From positions 1 through 51,045 of the forward strand of contig NZ_CDDA01000008.1 of NCBI RefSeq assembly GCF_000819745.1: DNA of 51,045 bases. The letters are read 5' to 3'. This DNA comes from Aeromonas bestiarum (lineage in GTDB: Bacteria; Pseudomonadota; Gammaproteobacteria; Enterobacterales; Aeromonadaceae). This document shows, in pieces, positions 1-8,414 of this stretch (within the stretch, counting starts at the first letter, position 1; every line of letters starts with the position of its first letter). A model generated the notes under the pieces. That model had not been told where the DNA came from, ran no database searches, and saw only the letters and a list, made by a program, of their open reading frames with translations. A program made the position numbers and the translations under genes.

Positions 1-49
1 AATTGGGACATAGCCTTTTTGTATTGGGTGTTTTTCAGGCCGGGCGGGT

Positions 50-514
50 TCAACCCTTGATGAGGTCGAGCACCACCTGATGGTGGTCGCTGGTCTTGAA
101 CTTGTCGAAGCGGTGGGCGACCTTGCCCTCTTCATCGATGAGGAAGCTCAGCCGGTGAATGCCGTCATACTCCTTGCCCATGAACTTCTTCGGGCCCCAG
201 ACGCCAAAGGCATCGGCCACCGCGTGATCTTCATCGGCCAGCAGGCGGAAATTGAGGCTGTCGCGCTCCTCGAACTTCTTCAGGCGCTTGGCCGGATCCG
301 GGCTGATGCCGAGCACCACCACGTTGAGGGCCGCCAACTCGCTATTGACGTCACGCAGACCACAGGCCTGCGTGGTGCAGCCCGGGGTCATCGCCTTGGG
401 GTAGAAATAGATGAGCACCTTCTTGCCGCGCAGATCGGCAAGACGAACCGGGTTGCCGTCCTGATCGGGCAGGGAAAAGTCGGGGGCCTGGGTACCAGCC
501 TGTAGTGGTTGCAT
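50..514 (-). CDS. bcp: Thiol peroxidase (peroxiredoxin), Bcp/PrxQ family
   Basis: This 154-aa protein is a thioredoxin-dependent peroxiredoxin that reduces hydrogen peroxide and organic hydroperoxides in the cytoplasm. The peroxidatic cysteine is Cys46 in the TPGCTTQAC motif, with the resolving Cys51 five residues on, the spacing of the BCP/PrxQ subfamily. The C-terminal half keeps the GVWGPKKFMGKEYDGIHR stretch typical of E. coli Bcp, and the length matches the family. It lies 17 bp downstream of gcvR on the same strand, the gcvR-bcp order known from enterics, so the two are probably co-transcribed. No terminator was recognised in the 49 bases after it. Confidence 0.95.
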   Translation of the reverse strand: MQPLQAGTQAPDFSLPDQDGNPVRLADLRGKKVLIYFYPKAMTPGCTTQACGLRDVNSELAALNVVVLGISPDPAKRLKKFEERDSLNFRLLADEDHAVADAFGVWGPKKFMGKEYDGIHRLSFLIDEEGKVAHRFDKFKTSDHHQVVLDLIKG

Positions 515-531
515 GGGGTCTCCGAACGCCG

Positions 532-1065
532 TCAGGCGTGTTTGTTGTTGACGATGAATTCGAACGATTCTGCGCCCAGTTCGCGACAGAATCCGGCGAA
601 GGCCGTTTCCGAGCCGGCAGTCTCTCCCTGCTTGGCCAGATTGAGCTGAAAGCTCGCCTTGAGCAGGTTGAAGGGTTGCTGCTCAAGGGTAATGGTCTGC
701 ATGGCCTGGATGTCCCAGCCGTGGTCGCTGAAGAACTGGGTACACTGGCTTACGATGCCGGGCTGGTCACGGATCAGGATCTCGGCATTGGCGCTGATGT
801 CGTACTGCAGCGAGTGGTGGCGCTCGGTGCGTTTCATCATGGTGATGAGATCCCACTCCTGACTGCGCAGGGGCAGGCTTATCTCGAGTTGCATCAGGCT
901 GTTCCAGTCCCCGGACAGCAGCATGATGAAGGTGAATTCATTACCGAAGATACCAAGACGGCTGTCGACAATGTTGCAACCACAGCCACTGACGTGGCGG
1001 GTGACCTCATTGACTATGCCAGGCCTGTCCGTGCCTATGGCCGTTACGACCAGGTAGTGAGTCAT
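532..1065 (-). CDS. gcvR: Glycine cleavage system transcriptional repressor GcvR
   Basis: This 177-aa protein has two ACT-like domains and resembles GcvR, which in E. coli binds GcvA and, in a glycine-sensitive way, blocks activation of the gcvTHP operon. The first ACT domain begins directly after the start (HYLVVTAIGTDRPGIVNEV) and the second begins around residue 90 (EILIRDQPGIVSQCTQFF). I chose the ATG whose complement is at 1063-1065 because GAGAGAAG lies about five bases upstream. An in-frame ATG 18 bases earlier has no such site, and the open frame continuing to 1389 has no family similarity. It is divergent from dapA and co-directional with bcp. Confidence 0.93.
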   Translation of the reverse strand: MTHYLVVTAIGTDRPGIVNEVTRHVSGCGCNIVDSRLGIFGNEFTFIMLLSGDWNSLMQLEISLPLRSQEWDLITMMKRTERHHSLQYDISANAEILIRDQPGIVSQCTQFFSDHGWDIQAMQTITLEQQPFNLLKASFQLNLAKQGETAGSETAFAGFCRELGAESFEFIVNNKHA

Positions 1066-1284
1066 AAATCTTCTCTCGTCCATTAGCTTGTTGCGAATGT
1101 GAGCGCAGTGGGCGTCGCCCTGACCGGGTGGCCGGCCTTGGGCCATTCCCTGCGCTGGTACATGGCAACCTTGTAAGAATGCCGTGGCCGCGAGCCTTGT
1201 CTCGAGTCGAGAAGACCCGGGATTGGCGCAGGCCGTCGCGCTCGCGCACCGCTTTTTGTGCAGAATGGTATCACGGCTTGCCCC

Positions 1285-1313
1285 CTGCCTCCCTTGTTTT
1301 TCCAAGGGGGCAG
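1285..1313 (+). promoter_or_regulatory. Hairpin in the dapA upstream region
   Basis: CTGCCTCCCTTG pairs with CAAGGGGGCAG across a short T-rich loop, with one bulged base. It lies 39 bases before the dapA start in the 286-bp gcvR-dapA divergent spacer. No T-run follows, so a leader structure is more likely than a terminator. The rest of the spacer shows no motif I can name. Confidence 0.4.
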
Positions 1314-1351
1314 CTTTACCATAACGCCCCTGAAAATCGGGAGAAATATCC

Positions 1352-2239
1352 ATGTTACGCGGTAGTATCGTTGCCCTCGTTACCCCCATGCTGGCTTCAG
1401 GCGAAGTCGATTGGACCAGTCTGGCCGCCTTGGTCGATTATCATGTCAGCGCAGGCACCACCGCCATAGTTGCGGTTGGCACCACGGGGGAATCGGTGAC
1501 CCTGAGCGAGCAGGAGCACATAGCCGTCGTGGAAAAAACCGTGGAACTGGCCGCCGGACGCATTCCCGTCATCGCCGGTTGCGGTTCCAACAATACCGCC
1601 CATGCCATCGCCCTGGCCAAACGATTCGCCGAAACGGGCGTGGTGGCGGGTCTCTCGGTTACCCCTTATTACAACAAACCCACCCAAGAAGGCCTCTATC
1701 GTCACTATTGTGCGATCGCCGAGGCTAGTGGTCTGCCCCAAATTCTTTATAATGTGCCCGGTCGCACCTGTTGCGATCTCAAACCGGAGACGGTAGCCCG
1801 ACTGGCCAGGGTGCCCGGCATCATAGGTCTGAAAGAGGCCACCGGGGATCTGAGCCGTACTCCGCTGCTGCGTGAGCTGTGCGGAGCGGAATTCGCGCTT
1901 TATAGTGGCGATGATGCCAGTGGATGTGATTTTATGCTGCAAGGTGGCGACGGAGTCATTTCGGTCACCACCAATATTGCAGCGGCCCAGATGGCCGACA
2001 TGTGTCGTGCAGCGCTGGCCGGTGATGCCGGTCTGGCCCATGACATCAACAATCGATTGATGCCGTTGCATCAGACTCTGTTCTGCGAACCGAGTCCCAT
2101 CCCGGTGAAGTGGGCTTGTGCCCGACTGGGATTGATGGCGACGGCGACCTTGCGTCTGCCGCTCACCGACCTCACCCCCGAGGGCGAACAAGCGATGACG
2201 CGAGCACTGACCACTGCGGAGTTGATGGCGAGTGTTTAA
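1352..2239 (+). CDS. dapA: 4-hydroxy-tetrahydrodipicolinate synthase
   Basis: DapA condenses pyruvate with aspartate semialdehyde, the first committed step towards diaminopimelate and lysine. The 295-aa TIM-barrel protein has the Schiff-base lysine at Lys161 (GLKEATGD), the catalytic Tyr133 (ILYNVPGRT) and the GTTGES loop near residue 44, all at the E. coli positions. The ATG follows GGGAGAAATATCC, a usable ribosome binding site. The stop overlaps the alternative start of bamC by eight bases, so the two genes are probably translationally coupled. The dapA-bamC-purC order is that of E. coli. Confidence 0.97.
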   Translation: MLRGSIVALVTPMLASGEVDWTSLAALVDYHVSAGTTAIVAVGTTGESVTLSEQEHIAVVEKTVELAAGRIPVIAGCGSNNTAHAIALAKRFAETGVVAGLSVTPYYNKPTQEGLYRHYCAIAEASGLPQILYNVPGRTCCDLKPETVARLARVPGIIGLKEATGDLSRTPLLRELCGAEFALYSGDDASGCDFMLQGGDGVISVTTNIAAAQMADMCRAALAGDAGLAHDINNRLMPLHQTLFCEPSPIPVKWACARLGLMATATLRLPLTDLTPEGEQAMTRALTTAELMASV

Positions 2240-3356
2240 AGCAAATGGAAAGGGAAATGCAGTGCGCCTGGTGCTGAGTGTGGCGACCGTTGCCGTGCTG
2301 GCAGCCTGTAGCTCACCCCAAGAGCGCAAGATGGCCAACCGTGGTTTCGAGTACGAGGATGCCCGCCTTGAAGGCCGCGCGTTCCTGGTGCCGGCCGGGT
2401 TGAGTACCCCCGCCTTTAACAGCAGCTTCGACATCCCGGCGCTGCCCGAGAGCAGCCGCGAAGGTGCCCTCGGCGCCAAGATTGACGTGCGCCCGCCCGC
2501 CCAGCTGCTGACCGTGGTACCGGGCAGCCAGGTGGTGCCCAATGCCAGCGAGCCCACAGTGGCCTTCTATGCCCTGAGCACCTCCCAGAGCGTGGAGCGC
2601 GATACCTGGGCCTTCCTGATGAACTTCCTGGCCCAGTACAAGGTGACCACGGAGAAGCTGGATCAGCAGGCCGGCGTGTTGCAGACCGGCTGGTTTGACA
2701 ACACCAAGGCCCTCGATGGCTGGAGCGAAGAGGATGACGACTTCAACATCCGTCAGCGTTACCAGTTCACCCTGCGCAACGATGTCCAGCGTCACGCGGT
2801 CAACATGTCGGTGCGGGTGCTGGATCACGAAGAGACCATAGACGGCGAGACCAGCACTGTGCTGACGCCGGCCGATGCCCAGCGCTACGCCACTCGCGCC
2901 CTGAACCAGTTCTCCCTCTATTACGACAAGCAGCTCAAGTCCCGCGAACAGCACAAGGCCAACGATGGCATGGGGCTGGAGCTGGGGCTGGACAACAACG
3001 AGCTGAGTGCCTGGATTGCCGACGGTTCCTTTGATCAGGTGTGGCGTCGCCTCAACCAGGTGCTGCCTGGCTATGGTTTCACCATCAAGGATACCCAGCA
3101 GTCTCTGGGCTGGATCGACGTCGAATACGACGAGCCGGGCAGCGACTTCTGGAAGGCCAAGGGCAGCGAGCCGTTCAAACTGGAAGAGGACAAGTATCGC
3201 TTCCAGCTTGGCGAGATGGCTGGGGGCAAGACCTCCATCACACTGTTCGACAAGGACAAGAAGCCAGTGTCGTCCGGTGTCATCTCCCAGATGTACATCA
3301 GCCTGTCCGAGGCATTCGCCAAGGGCCTGGCTGACCAGGCAGCAAAAACAGAATAG
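2232..3356 (+). CDS. bamC: Outer membrane assembly lipoprotein BamC
   Basis: BamC (NlpB) is a lipoprotein of the BAM complex, which folds beta-barrels into the outer membrane. The N-terminus is a type II signal ending in the lipobox LAACSS. The conserved unstructured segment that contacts BamD follows ([17 protein letters not shown]), then two helix-grip domains, about residues 110-220 and 260-365, the second containing [17 protein letters not shown]. At 374 aa it is slightly longer than E. coli BamC. The start is a GTG at 2232 overlapping dapA; a second in-frame GTG at 2262, preceded by AAAGGGAA, would give a shorter signal peptide and is an equally good start. A terminator hairpin follows at once. 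Confidence 0.92.
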   Translation: MFKANGKGNAVRLVLSVATVAVLAACSSPQERKMANRGFEYEDARLEGRAFLVPAGLSTPAFNSSFDIPALPESSREGALGAKIDVRPPAQLLTVVPGSQVVPNASEPTVAFYALSTSQSVERDTWAFLMNFLAQYKVTTEKLDQQAGVLQTGWFDNTKALDGWSEEDDDFNIRQRYQFTLRNDVQRHAVNMSVRVLDHEETIDGETSTVLTPADAQRYATRALNQFSLYYDKQLKSREQHKANDGMGLELGLDNNELSAWIADGSFDQVWRRLNQVLPGYGFTIKDTQQSLGWIDVEYDEPGSDFWKAKGSEPFKLEEDKYRFQLGEMAGGKTSITLFDKDKKPVSSGVISQMYISLSEAFAKGLADQAAKTE

Positions 3357-3469
3357 AAACAGGGGCCTAGTGCCCCTGTTTTGTTAGGTTAATCCCCCTG
3401 TAAATACAGGGTCTGATGCGCTTGATATGTTAACCCCCAGAAACAGGGGCCCTGTGCTCCCGTTTTATT
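3355..3469 (+). repeat. Duplicated terminator-like hairpin in the bamC-purC spacer
   Basis: Positions 3355-3385 recur at 3439-3469, an offset of 84, with 26 of 31 bases matching without gaps. The second hairpin (AACAGGGGC with GCTCCCGTT) keeps one mismatch and one wobble pair and is followed by TTTTATT, so it sits in the purC leader as a weak terminator. An ATG at 3416 lies 83 bases before the purC ATG, nearly in register with the hairpin offset, and opens a five-codon frame (MRLIC, then stop). This hints that the purC start region was duplicated too, but the similarity there is poor. Confidence 0.55.
3358..3385 (+). terminator. Rho-independent terminator after bamC
   Basis: A perfect 9-bp stem, AACAGGGGC (3358-3366) with GCCCCTGTT (3372-3380), has a five-base loop and is followed by TTGTT. 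It begins two bases after the bamC stop and should end most dapA-bamC transcription. A degenerate copy occurs 84 bp downstream. Confidence 0.85.
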
Positions 3470-3498
3470 CCTCCCACAAACAGGAAGTGTTATTAGCC

Positions 3499-4602
3499 AT
3501 GAGTCTTGCAGATCAAGTATTGGCGGTGAATGACGATTTGCCGATCCGTACCGATAAACCTGTCCATTCCGGCAAAGTGCGCAGCGTCTACTGGTTGACC
3601 CCCGCAGACAGTGCCCGGCTCATCAAGGAGAAAGGCTATGATGTGCCAGCCGATGCGCCGCTTGCCCTCATGGTGATCAGCGACCGCATCTCTGCCTTCG
3701 ACTGCATCTGGCAAGGTGTGGACGGGCTGAACGGTGTACCTGGCAAGGGGGCGGCACTCAACGCCATCTCCAGCCACTGGTTCAAGCTGTTCAAGGAGAA
3801 GGGACTGGCCGACAGCCACATCCTGGATATCCCGCACCCCTTCGTCTGGATCGTGCAAAAAGCCCGCCCCGTGATGATCGAGGCGATCGCCCGCCAGTAC
3901 ATCACAGGCTCCATGTGGCGTGCCTACAAGGATGGCGAACGCGAGTTCTGCGGCATCACCTTGCCGGAAGGCCTGAAGAAGGATCAGAAGCTGCCGGAAA
4001 TCCTCATCACTCCCTCCACCAAGGGTGTGCTGACAGGGCTGGATGGCGTGCCTGAGGCCGATGACGTCAACGTCTCCCGCGCCGATATAGAGCGCCACTA
4101 CCAGGGCTTCAACTTCAGCAAGCTGGCCGATATCGACCGCTACGAAGTGCTGCTCAAGGAAGGCTTCAACGTCATCAGTGATGCCCTGGCCGAGCTGGAT
4201 CAGATCTTCGTCGATACCAAGTTCGAGTTTGGCTATGTCCAGGACGCGGCTGGCAACGAGAAGCTCATCTATATGGATGAAGTGGGTACCCCCGACAGCT
4301 CCCGCATCTGGGATGGCGCCGCCCTGCGCGACGGCCAGATCGTCGAGAAGTCGAAAGAGGGTTTCCGTCAGTGGCTGCTGAACCACTTCCCGGATCCGGA
4401 TATCCTGCTCAACAAGCACCGCATGCCGGAACGCTTCGCCCTGGCCCGTGACAACAAGTTGCCGACCGAGGTGATGATGGATATCTCCAACACCTATGTG
4501 GGGATCGCCGAGAAGATCATCGGTCAGCCGCTGGTGCGCAGTGCCAATCCCAAGCAGGAGATCATCGAGGTGCTGCGCGAGCAGTACGGTCTGATCGACT
4601 AA
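3499..4602 (+). CDS. purC: Phosphoribosylaminoimidazole-succinocarboxamide synthase
   Basis: PurC joins aspartate to CAIR with ATP to give SAICAR in purine synthesis. The product is 367 aa, the longer form found in vibrios and relatives rather than the roughly 237-aa E. coli enzyme. Recognisable segments are the N-terminal KVRSVYWL nucleotide-binding strand, the SDRISAFD motif near residue 65, [13 protein letters not shown] around residue 135, and the C-terminal [15 protein letters not shown]. The start was taken at ATG 3499, with AGGAAG upstream; the open frame extends back to 3427 but lacks family similarity there. A weak hairpin in the leader could attenuate expression. A strong terminator follows. 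Confidence 0.95.
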   Translation: MSLADQVLAVNDDLPIRTDKPVHSGKVRSVYWLTPADSARLIKEKGYDVPADAPLALMVISDRISAFDCIWQGVDGLNGVPGKGAALNAISSHWFKLFKEKGLADSHILDIPHPFVWIVQKARPVMIEAIARQYITGSMWRAYKDGEREFCGITLPEGLKKDQKLPEILITPSTKGVLTGLDGVPEADDVNVSRADIERHYQGFNFSKLADIDRYEVLLKEGFNVISDALAELDQIFVDTKFEFGYVQDAAGNEKLIYMDEVGTPDSSRIWDGAALRDGQIVEKSKEGFRQWLLNHFPDPDILLNKHRMPERFALARDNKLPTEVMMDISNTYVGIAEKIIGQPLVRSANPKQEIIEVLREQYGLID

Positions 4603-4621
4603 GGCTCGCCGCTTTTTTTTG

Positions 4622-4652
4622 TCGCCGGGAAACAAACGTTTGCTGGTGGCGA
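4622..4652 (+). promoter_or_regulatory. PurR-box-like palindrome inside a hairpin, downstream of purC
   Basis: The 10-bp palindrome CAAACGTTTG (4633-4642) is the core of the enteric PurR operator. It is flanked by TCGCC and GGCGA arms (about 4622-4626 and 4648-4652) that could extend it into an RNA hairpin. It lies 30 bases after the purC stop, not upstream of a promoter I can recognise, so a role as operator is uncertain. Confidence 0.35.
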
Positions 4653-4672
4653 AAGGAACAGCCGACAAACAG

Positions 4673-4700
4673 ACGGGCCCCAGTGCGGGGCCCGTTTTTA
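4673..4700 (+). terminator. Terminator between purC and the convergent dehydrogenase gene
   Basis: The stem ACGGGCCCC / GGGGCCCGT has a five-base loop and is followed by TTTTTA. It closes the purC transcript; on the minus strand the A-rich flank is weaker, so it mainly serves purC. Confidence 0.85.
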
Positions 4701-4727
4701 TTGGTTTTTCAACTGTTTGGCAAGGCG

Positions 4728-5330
4728 TCAGCCATTGACCCTGAACACCTGGCCGGTCTGCACGCCGAGCACGGATTTCTGGTAGGCCTGGGCCACCCGG
4801 GCGGCCGGCACCGGCACGAAGCCCGGGAAGAAGGCGGCGTATTTGTCCATCGACTCGGTCAGCACGGTCGGGCTCACCACGTTGATGCGCAGCCCCTTGG
4901 GCAGTTCGCAGGCTGCCGCCTTGACGAAGTGCTCTATGGCGCCGTTGATGGTGGTCGCACTGGCCCCCCAGTTGATGGGCTCCTCGCTCAGAATGCCGCT
5001 GATCAGGGTGATGGAGCCCTTGTCATTCAGGTGGGGGATGGCGGCACGGGTCAGATTGATCTGGCCCATCAGCTTGCTCTCTATCCCCACTTGCCACTGC
5101 TCGTCCGTCATCTCGGTCAGGCCGTTGAAGGCCACGCTGCCGCTGGCCACCACCAGTGCATCGAACGTCCCCAGCTTGGCAAACAGTGCCTTGATGGAGG
5201 CGGGGTCACGCATGTCGACAGTGGCATCACCACGACTGTGACCGACCCGGATCACCTGGTGGTCTTTGGCAAGCAACTCGCTGACGGCCGAGCCGACGGT
5301 GCCGGAGGCACCCACAATCACAATCTTCAT
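4728..5330 (-). CDS. Short-chain dehydrogenase/reductase
   Basis: This 200-aa protein is an SDR-family oxidoreductase of unknown substrate. The N-terminal VGASGTVGSAVSELL gives the glycine-rich Rossmann dinucleotide-binding motif, followed by DALVVASG and a stretch in the position of the active-site serine (GSITLISGILSE). The usual YxxxK is replaced: around the expected position the sequence reads GASATTINGAIEHFVKAAA, so the catalytic tyrosine seems absent, as in atypical SDRs of this short class. I took the start at the ATG complement 5328-5330, which puts the Rossmann strand at residue 2; the frame continues upstream without similarity. It is divergent from a LysR regulator, its likely controller. 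Confidence 0.85.
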   Translation of the reverse strand: MKIVIVGASGTVGSAVSELLAKDHQVIRVGHSRGDATVDMRDPASIKALFAKLGTFDALVVASGSVAFNGLTEMTDEQWQVGIESKLMGQINLTRAAIPHLNDKGSITLISGILSEEPINWGASATTINGAIEHFVKAAACELPKGLRINVVSPTVLTESMDKYAAFFPGFVPVPAARVAQAYQKSVLGVQTGQVFRVNG

Positions 5331-5427
5331 CTGTTTCACTCCTGGTTGGGATGTGTTGATTCTAGCGCGATAAAAAGAGAGAAAAAGCGCGTAAAATAAA
5401 CGCATTGTTTCCATATTGGAGCTAATG

Positions 5428-6327
5428 ATGGATGTCTCCCATCTGACCAGTTTTTACGAGGTGGTGCAGCGGGGCAGTTTTTCCGCCGCCGCCGATGCCC
5501 TGGGTGTGAGCAAGGGGATGCTGAGCCGCCATGTCAGCGCCCTGGAAGCCGCCCTCAATGCCCAGCTGTTGCAGCGCACCACCCGCCGCCTCAGCCTGAC
5601 CGAGGCGGGCAAGACCCTCTACTTGCAGGCGGGGCAGATCTTCGCACTGGCCCGCCAGGCGGAGCAGGACATACAGGCGCTGACCGAGGAGGACAGTGGC
5701 CGGCTGCGCTTCACCTGCCCGGTCAGCACGGGGGATCGCATGGTGAGCGAGCTGCTCGGCCGCTTTGCCGAGCTCTGCCCGGGAGTGCAGGTCGAGCTCA
5801 ACTTTACCAACGCCATGGTCGACATGAGTCAGGGAGAGCACGACATAGCGCTGCGCGCCATGAGCAGCATACCCGACAACCTGGTGGCGCTGCCGCTCGG
5901 TCAGCTCAAGGACGTGGTGGTGGTCAGTCCCGCCCTGCTGGCGCGGGAAGGCCTCCCCGCCATGCCCTATGAACTGAGCGGCCGCCCCTGCCTGTTGCAG
6001 GGCCACAACCCGGCCTGGGAGCAGTGGCACTTTCGCAAGGGAGAGGAGGAGGCTCACATTCTGGTGCAGGGCAAGGTGCGGGCCAATCACTACAGTACCG
6101 TACTGCAACTGGCCCGCGCGGGCATGGGGTACGCCAAGTGTCCGCTGATGCTGGTGGAGCCCTGGCTGGCGAGCGGCGAGCTGGTGGCCGTGCTGGATCA
6201 GTGGCAGACAGGTCTGCACCCGCTGCACGTGCTGCATGCCCAGCAGCGGCGGGTTCCGCGCAAGATCCGGCTGTTCAAGCAGGTGCTGGCCCAGTGGTTT
6301 GCCGAGCGGCCCCACTACCTGTTGTGA
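5428..6327 (+). CDS. LysR-family transcriptional regulator
   Basis: The 299-aa protein has the LysR architecture: an N-terminal winged helix-turn-helix over about residues 1-60 (LTSFYEVVQRGSFSAAADAL, then a recognition helix around SKGMLSRHVSALE) and a periplasmic-binding-protein-like effector domain from about residue 90. It resembles the group in which a LysR gene is divergent from an NAD(P)-dependent reductase. ATG codons at 5425 and 5428 are both possible; GGAG at 5417-5420 fits the second better. The 97-bp divergent spacer towards the SDR gene is AT-rich and probably holds both promoters and the LysR site. The effector is unknown. Confidence 0.9.
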   Translation: MDVSHLTSFYEVVQRGSFSAAADALGVSKGMLSRHVSALEAALNAQLLQRTTRRLSLTEAGKTLYLQAGQIFALARQAEQDIQALTEEDSGRLRFTCPVSTGDRMVSELLGRFAELCPGVQVELNFTNAMVDMSQGEHDIALRAMSSIPDNLVALPLGQLKDVVVVSPALLAREGLPAMPYELSGRPCLLQGHNPAWEQWHFRKGEEEAHILVQGKVRANHYSTVLQLARAGMGYAKCPLMLVEPWLASGELVAVLDQWQTGLHPLHVLHAQQRRVPRKIRLFKQVLAQWFAERPHYLL

Positions 6328-6405
6328 GGGCTCTGCGCCGTTATTTTTCTGTCATCTTCGGCTGTTACCCTGCGCCCATCACAGCGATCAGGAAGATGAG
6401 CGAGC

Positions 6406-7038
6406 ATGAAGGGTTATCAGGGTTGGGTTGGATTGACGCTGCTGTGCGCGGCGACGGGCATGAGTACGGCGCAGGCCGAGGTCGAGGTGGCGGTGCCAAC
6501 GGATTTCCAGATCCTGGCGGTGAGCAGTGGCAAGTTGCAGGATGAGCAGCACGCCACCCTGGCGGACGGAGAGCAGCAACTGCTGGTGCGCTATGAGGGG
6601 GTGATCCCGAGCCGCAATAGCAGCGAAAATGATCGGCAGGTGCGATCCGAGCCGCAGGTGCTGCGCTATCAGGCCAGTCAACAGCGCCTGCAACTGGTGG
6701 CCAGCGTACCGGCCACTGAAAAGGGAATGCAGCTTTATGCCAGGGCCCCCGTGGTGGCGTTGCAGGCAGATGGCCGGACGCTCTCCATCCAGCAGGATGC
6801 GCTGGTGACCAGCGGCATGCTGCTCGGCATGGACTGGCGTGCCCGGCTCGATGAGTACAATCGCGGCGCCGGCAAGGCGGCGCTGACGACAGCCGCCGTG
6901 GCCACCACTGCAACCGCAGGCGCCACGGCTCCCGCCTTGGCTACCCGCGAGCTGGAAGGGCAGTTGCAGCAGCTGTTCCTCAAAGCGGATCCCGATCTTC
7001 GCAAGCGCTTCATCGGCTGGGCCGTGCCGCGACTTTAA
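6406..7038 (+). CDS. DUF2057 (YccT/CsgI-like) periplasmic protein
   Basis: The 210-aa protein begins with a Sec signal peptide cleaved around residue 24 (after TAQA) and matches the DUF2057 layout of E. coli YccT: an N-terminal beta-strand segment (VEVAVPTDFQILAVSSGKL), a central QQLLVRYEGVI strand, and a C-terminal helix reading QQLFLKADPDLRKRFIGWA. That tail corresponds closely to the [20 protein letters not shown] end of YccT. E. coli YccT has been linked to inhibition of curli assembly; whether this protein does anything similar is not evident from the sequence. An alanine/threonine-rich linker precedes the tail. It follows lysR by 78 bp on the same strand. Confidence 0.8.
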   Translation: MKGYQGWVGLTLLCAATGMSTAQAEVEVAVPTDFQILAVSSGKLQDEQHATLADGEQQLLVRYEGVIPSRNSSENDRQVRSEPQVLRYQASQQRLQLVASVPATEKGMQLYARAPVVALQADGRTLSIQQDALVTSGMLLGMDWRARLDEYNRGAGKAALTTAAVATTATAGATAPALATRELEGQLQQLFLKADPDLRKRFIGWAVPRL

Positions 7039-7109
7039 GTTTGCGGCCCGTTGCAGTAACGTGGGGGCTCTCTTCGTGCATTGCGCCCACCTTATCCAAC
7101 GAGGTCTTC

Positions 7110-7547
7110 ATGTTTGAATTGCACACTCGCCTGCAGGCGGATACCCAGTTGCTCGGGGATCTGCCGCTTTGTCGTGTCCTGCTTGCCAAAGACAGCCAGT
7201 ATCCCTGGCTCATCCTGGTGCCACGGGTCGCCAACTTGTGGGAGATTCACCATCTGGCACCCGAGCAGCAGCAACAGCTGATGCAGGAGTCCTGCGCCCT
7301 GGCCACCCTGATGGAGCAGGCGCTGCGGCCGGACAAGATCAACGTGGCGGCGCTCGGCAATCTGGTGCCGCAACTGCATTTGCATCATGTCGCCCGTTTT
7401 ACCACGGATCGGGCATGGCCAGGTCCCATCTGGGGAGCGCATCCCTCCTTGCCTCATGACGAGGCCAGCTTGCAGCAGGAGGCCGCCGGCTGGCGCCTCA
7501 AGCTCAGTCATCTGGCCGGTTTCATTCCGCTTGCCGCTGATAATTGA
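7110..7547 (+). CDS. HIT-family protein
   Basis: The 145-aa protein carries a histidine-triad domain. The signature HLHHVARF near residues 92-99 is preceded by VAALGNLVPQ, the usual strand and turn before the triad. HIT proteins are nucleotide hydrolases or transferases acting on AMP-linked substrates; the specific substrate cannot be read here. The start at ATG 7110 follows CAACGAGGTCTTC and places the conserved N-terminal strand correctly; the open frame extending back to 7041 is not family-like. It is probably expressed on its own or with the DUF2057 gene 71 bp upstream. Confidence 0.88.
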   Translation: MFELHTRLQADTQLLGDLPLCRVLLAKDSQYPWLILVPRVANLWEIHHLAPEQQQQLMQESCALATLMEQALRPDKINVAALGNLVPQLHLHHVARFTTDRAWPGPIWGAHPSLPHDEASLQQEAAGWRLKLSHLAGFIPLAADN

Positions 7548-7645
7548 GTCAAGTGAGAGGCGGCTCGCTATTTCGAAGCCCAAGCCGCGCTATCTGTTAG
7601 AGTTATGGTATAGATAAGCCCATTTTCGATGTTCAGGAAGGTCCC

Positions 7646-8344
7646 ATGATAGTGACAAGAGCCGACAACGATGCCGTATTGACCACAGAGGATGTGCTGC
7701 TGAGTCTGTGTCATTCGGTTACGGACGTATTGAGTGCGGCGACCCAGAGTCAGGTGCGTTTCTCCGGCATGGTGCAGCGGATCAGCAAGACCTGCCTCAA
7801 GCCGGATATCGGCTGTTTCGTGCTGTTTGATGGCGGCTTCTCCGGCCTGGTGGTGATCAACTTCTCCGCCTCTGCGGCCATGGAGCTCTATGAGAGCTAC
7901 ATGCTCAGCATGGGCCTCTCCAAGGAAGATCTCGCCATCTCCCATACCTCGGACGAGGTGAGCAACGTCATGGGCGAGCTGATGAACCAGATAGTCGGCA
8001 GCTTCACCGTCAAGGTAGGCCGGGATCTGCAGACTCACATCACCCAGAACCAGCCAAAGATGCTGGCGCTGAACAAGCAGGTGATGCTGAGCGTCGATAC
8101 CAACCTCGACAACCCGGAAGCGCGCCGGGTCACCTTCTTCACCGCTCGCAACAACATCTTCTATCTGGAGCTGGCGATGGACAGGACAGAGTTCATCCGC
8201 ATTCACAACGATGGCATGGATGAGGAGGAGCTGGATCCGGATGCCCTGATCGCCCAGACCAAGCTGGCGGCCGCCAAGCCGGCCCCGGTGGCCGCGCCGG
8301 TCGCCAACGAGCATGACGATTTGCTCGACTCGCTCGGTATCTGA
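7646..8344 (+). CDS. DUF3334 protein with CheC/CheX-like motif and CheZ-like C-terminal tail
   Basis: The 232-aa protein belongs to the uncharacterised DUF3334 family. Two features suggest a chemotaxis or response-regulator role. First, residues 104-118 (EVSNVMGELMNQIVG) fit the E-x-x-N...G helix that holds the catalytic Glu and Asn of CheC/CheX/FliY CheY-P phosphatases. Second, after a proline/alanine linker (about residues 207-220) the protein ends HDDLLDSLGI, almost the same as the last residues of E. coli CheZ (DDLLDSLGF), which form the helix that docks on CheY. The family match is recognised; the phosphatase idea is inference. The gene ends in a bidirectional terminator and sits about 1.3 kb before arcB. 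Confidence 0.85.
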   Translation: MIVTRADNDAVLTTEDVLLSLCHSVTDVLSAATQSQVRFSGMVQRISKTCLKPDIGCFVLFDGGFSGLVVINFSASAAMELYESYMLSMGLSKEDLAISHTSDEVSNVMGELMNQIVGSFTVKVGRDLQTHITQNQPKMLALNKQVMLSVDTNLDNPEARRVTFFTARNNIFYLELAMDRTEFIRIHNDGMDEEELDPDALIAQTKLAAAKPAPVAAPVANEHDDLLDSLGI

Positions 8345-8368
8345 CGTCAGCCCAACGCTGAAGATGCC

Positions 8369-8391
8369 AAGGCCACCCATGGGGTGGCCTT
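8369..8391. terminator. Bidirectional terminator between the DUF3334 and DUF2860 genes
   Basis: AAGGCCACCC pairs with GGGTGGCCTT around a three-base loop, flanked by T-rich sequence on the plus strand (TTGTTGTTTG). It separates two convergent genes. Confidence 0.75.
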
Positions 8392-8414
8392 GTTGTTTGT
8401 TGCCGGGGGCGTGC

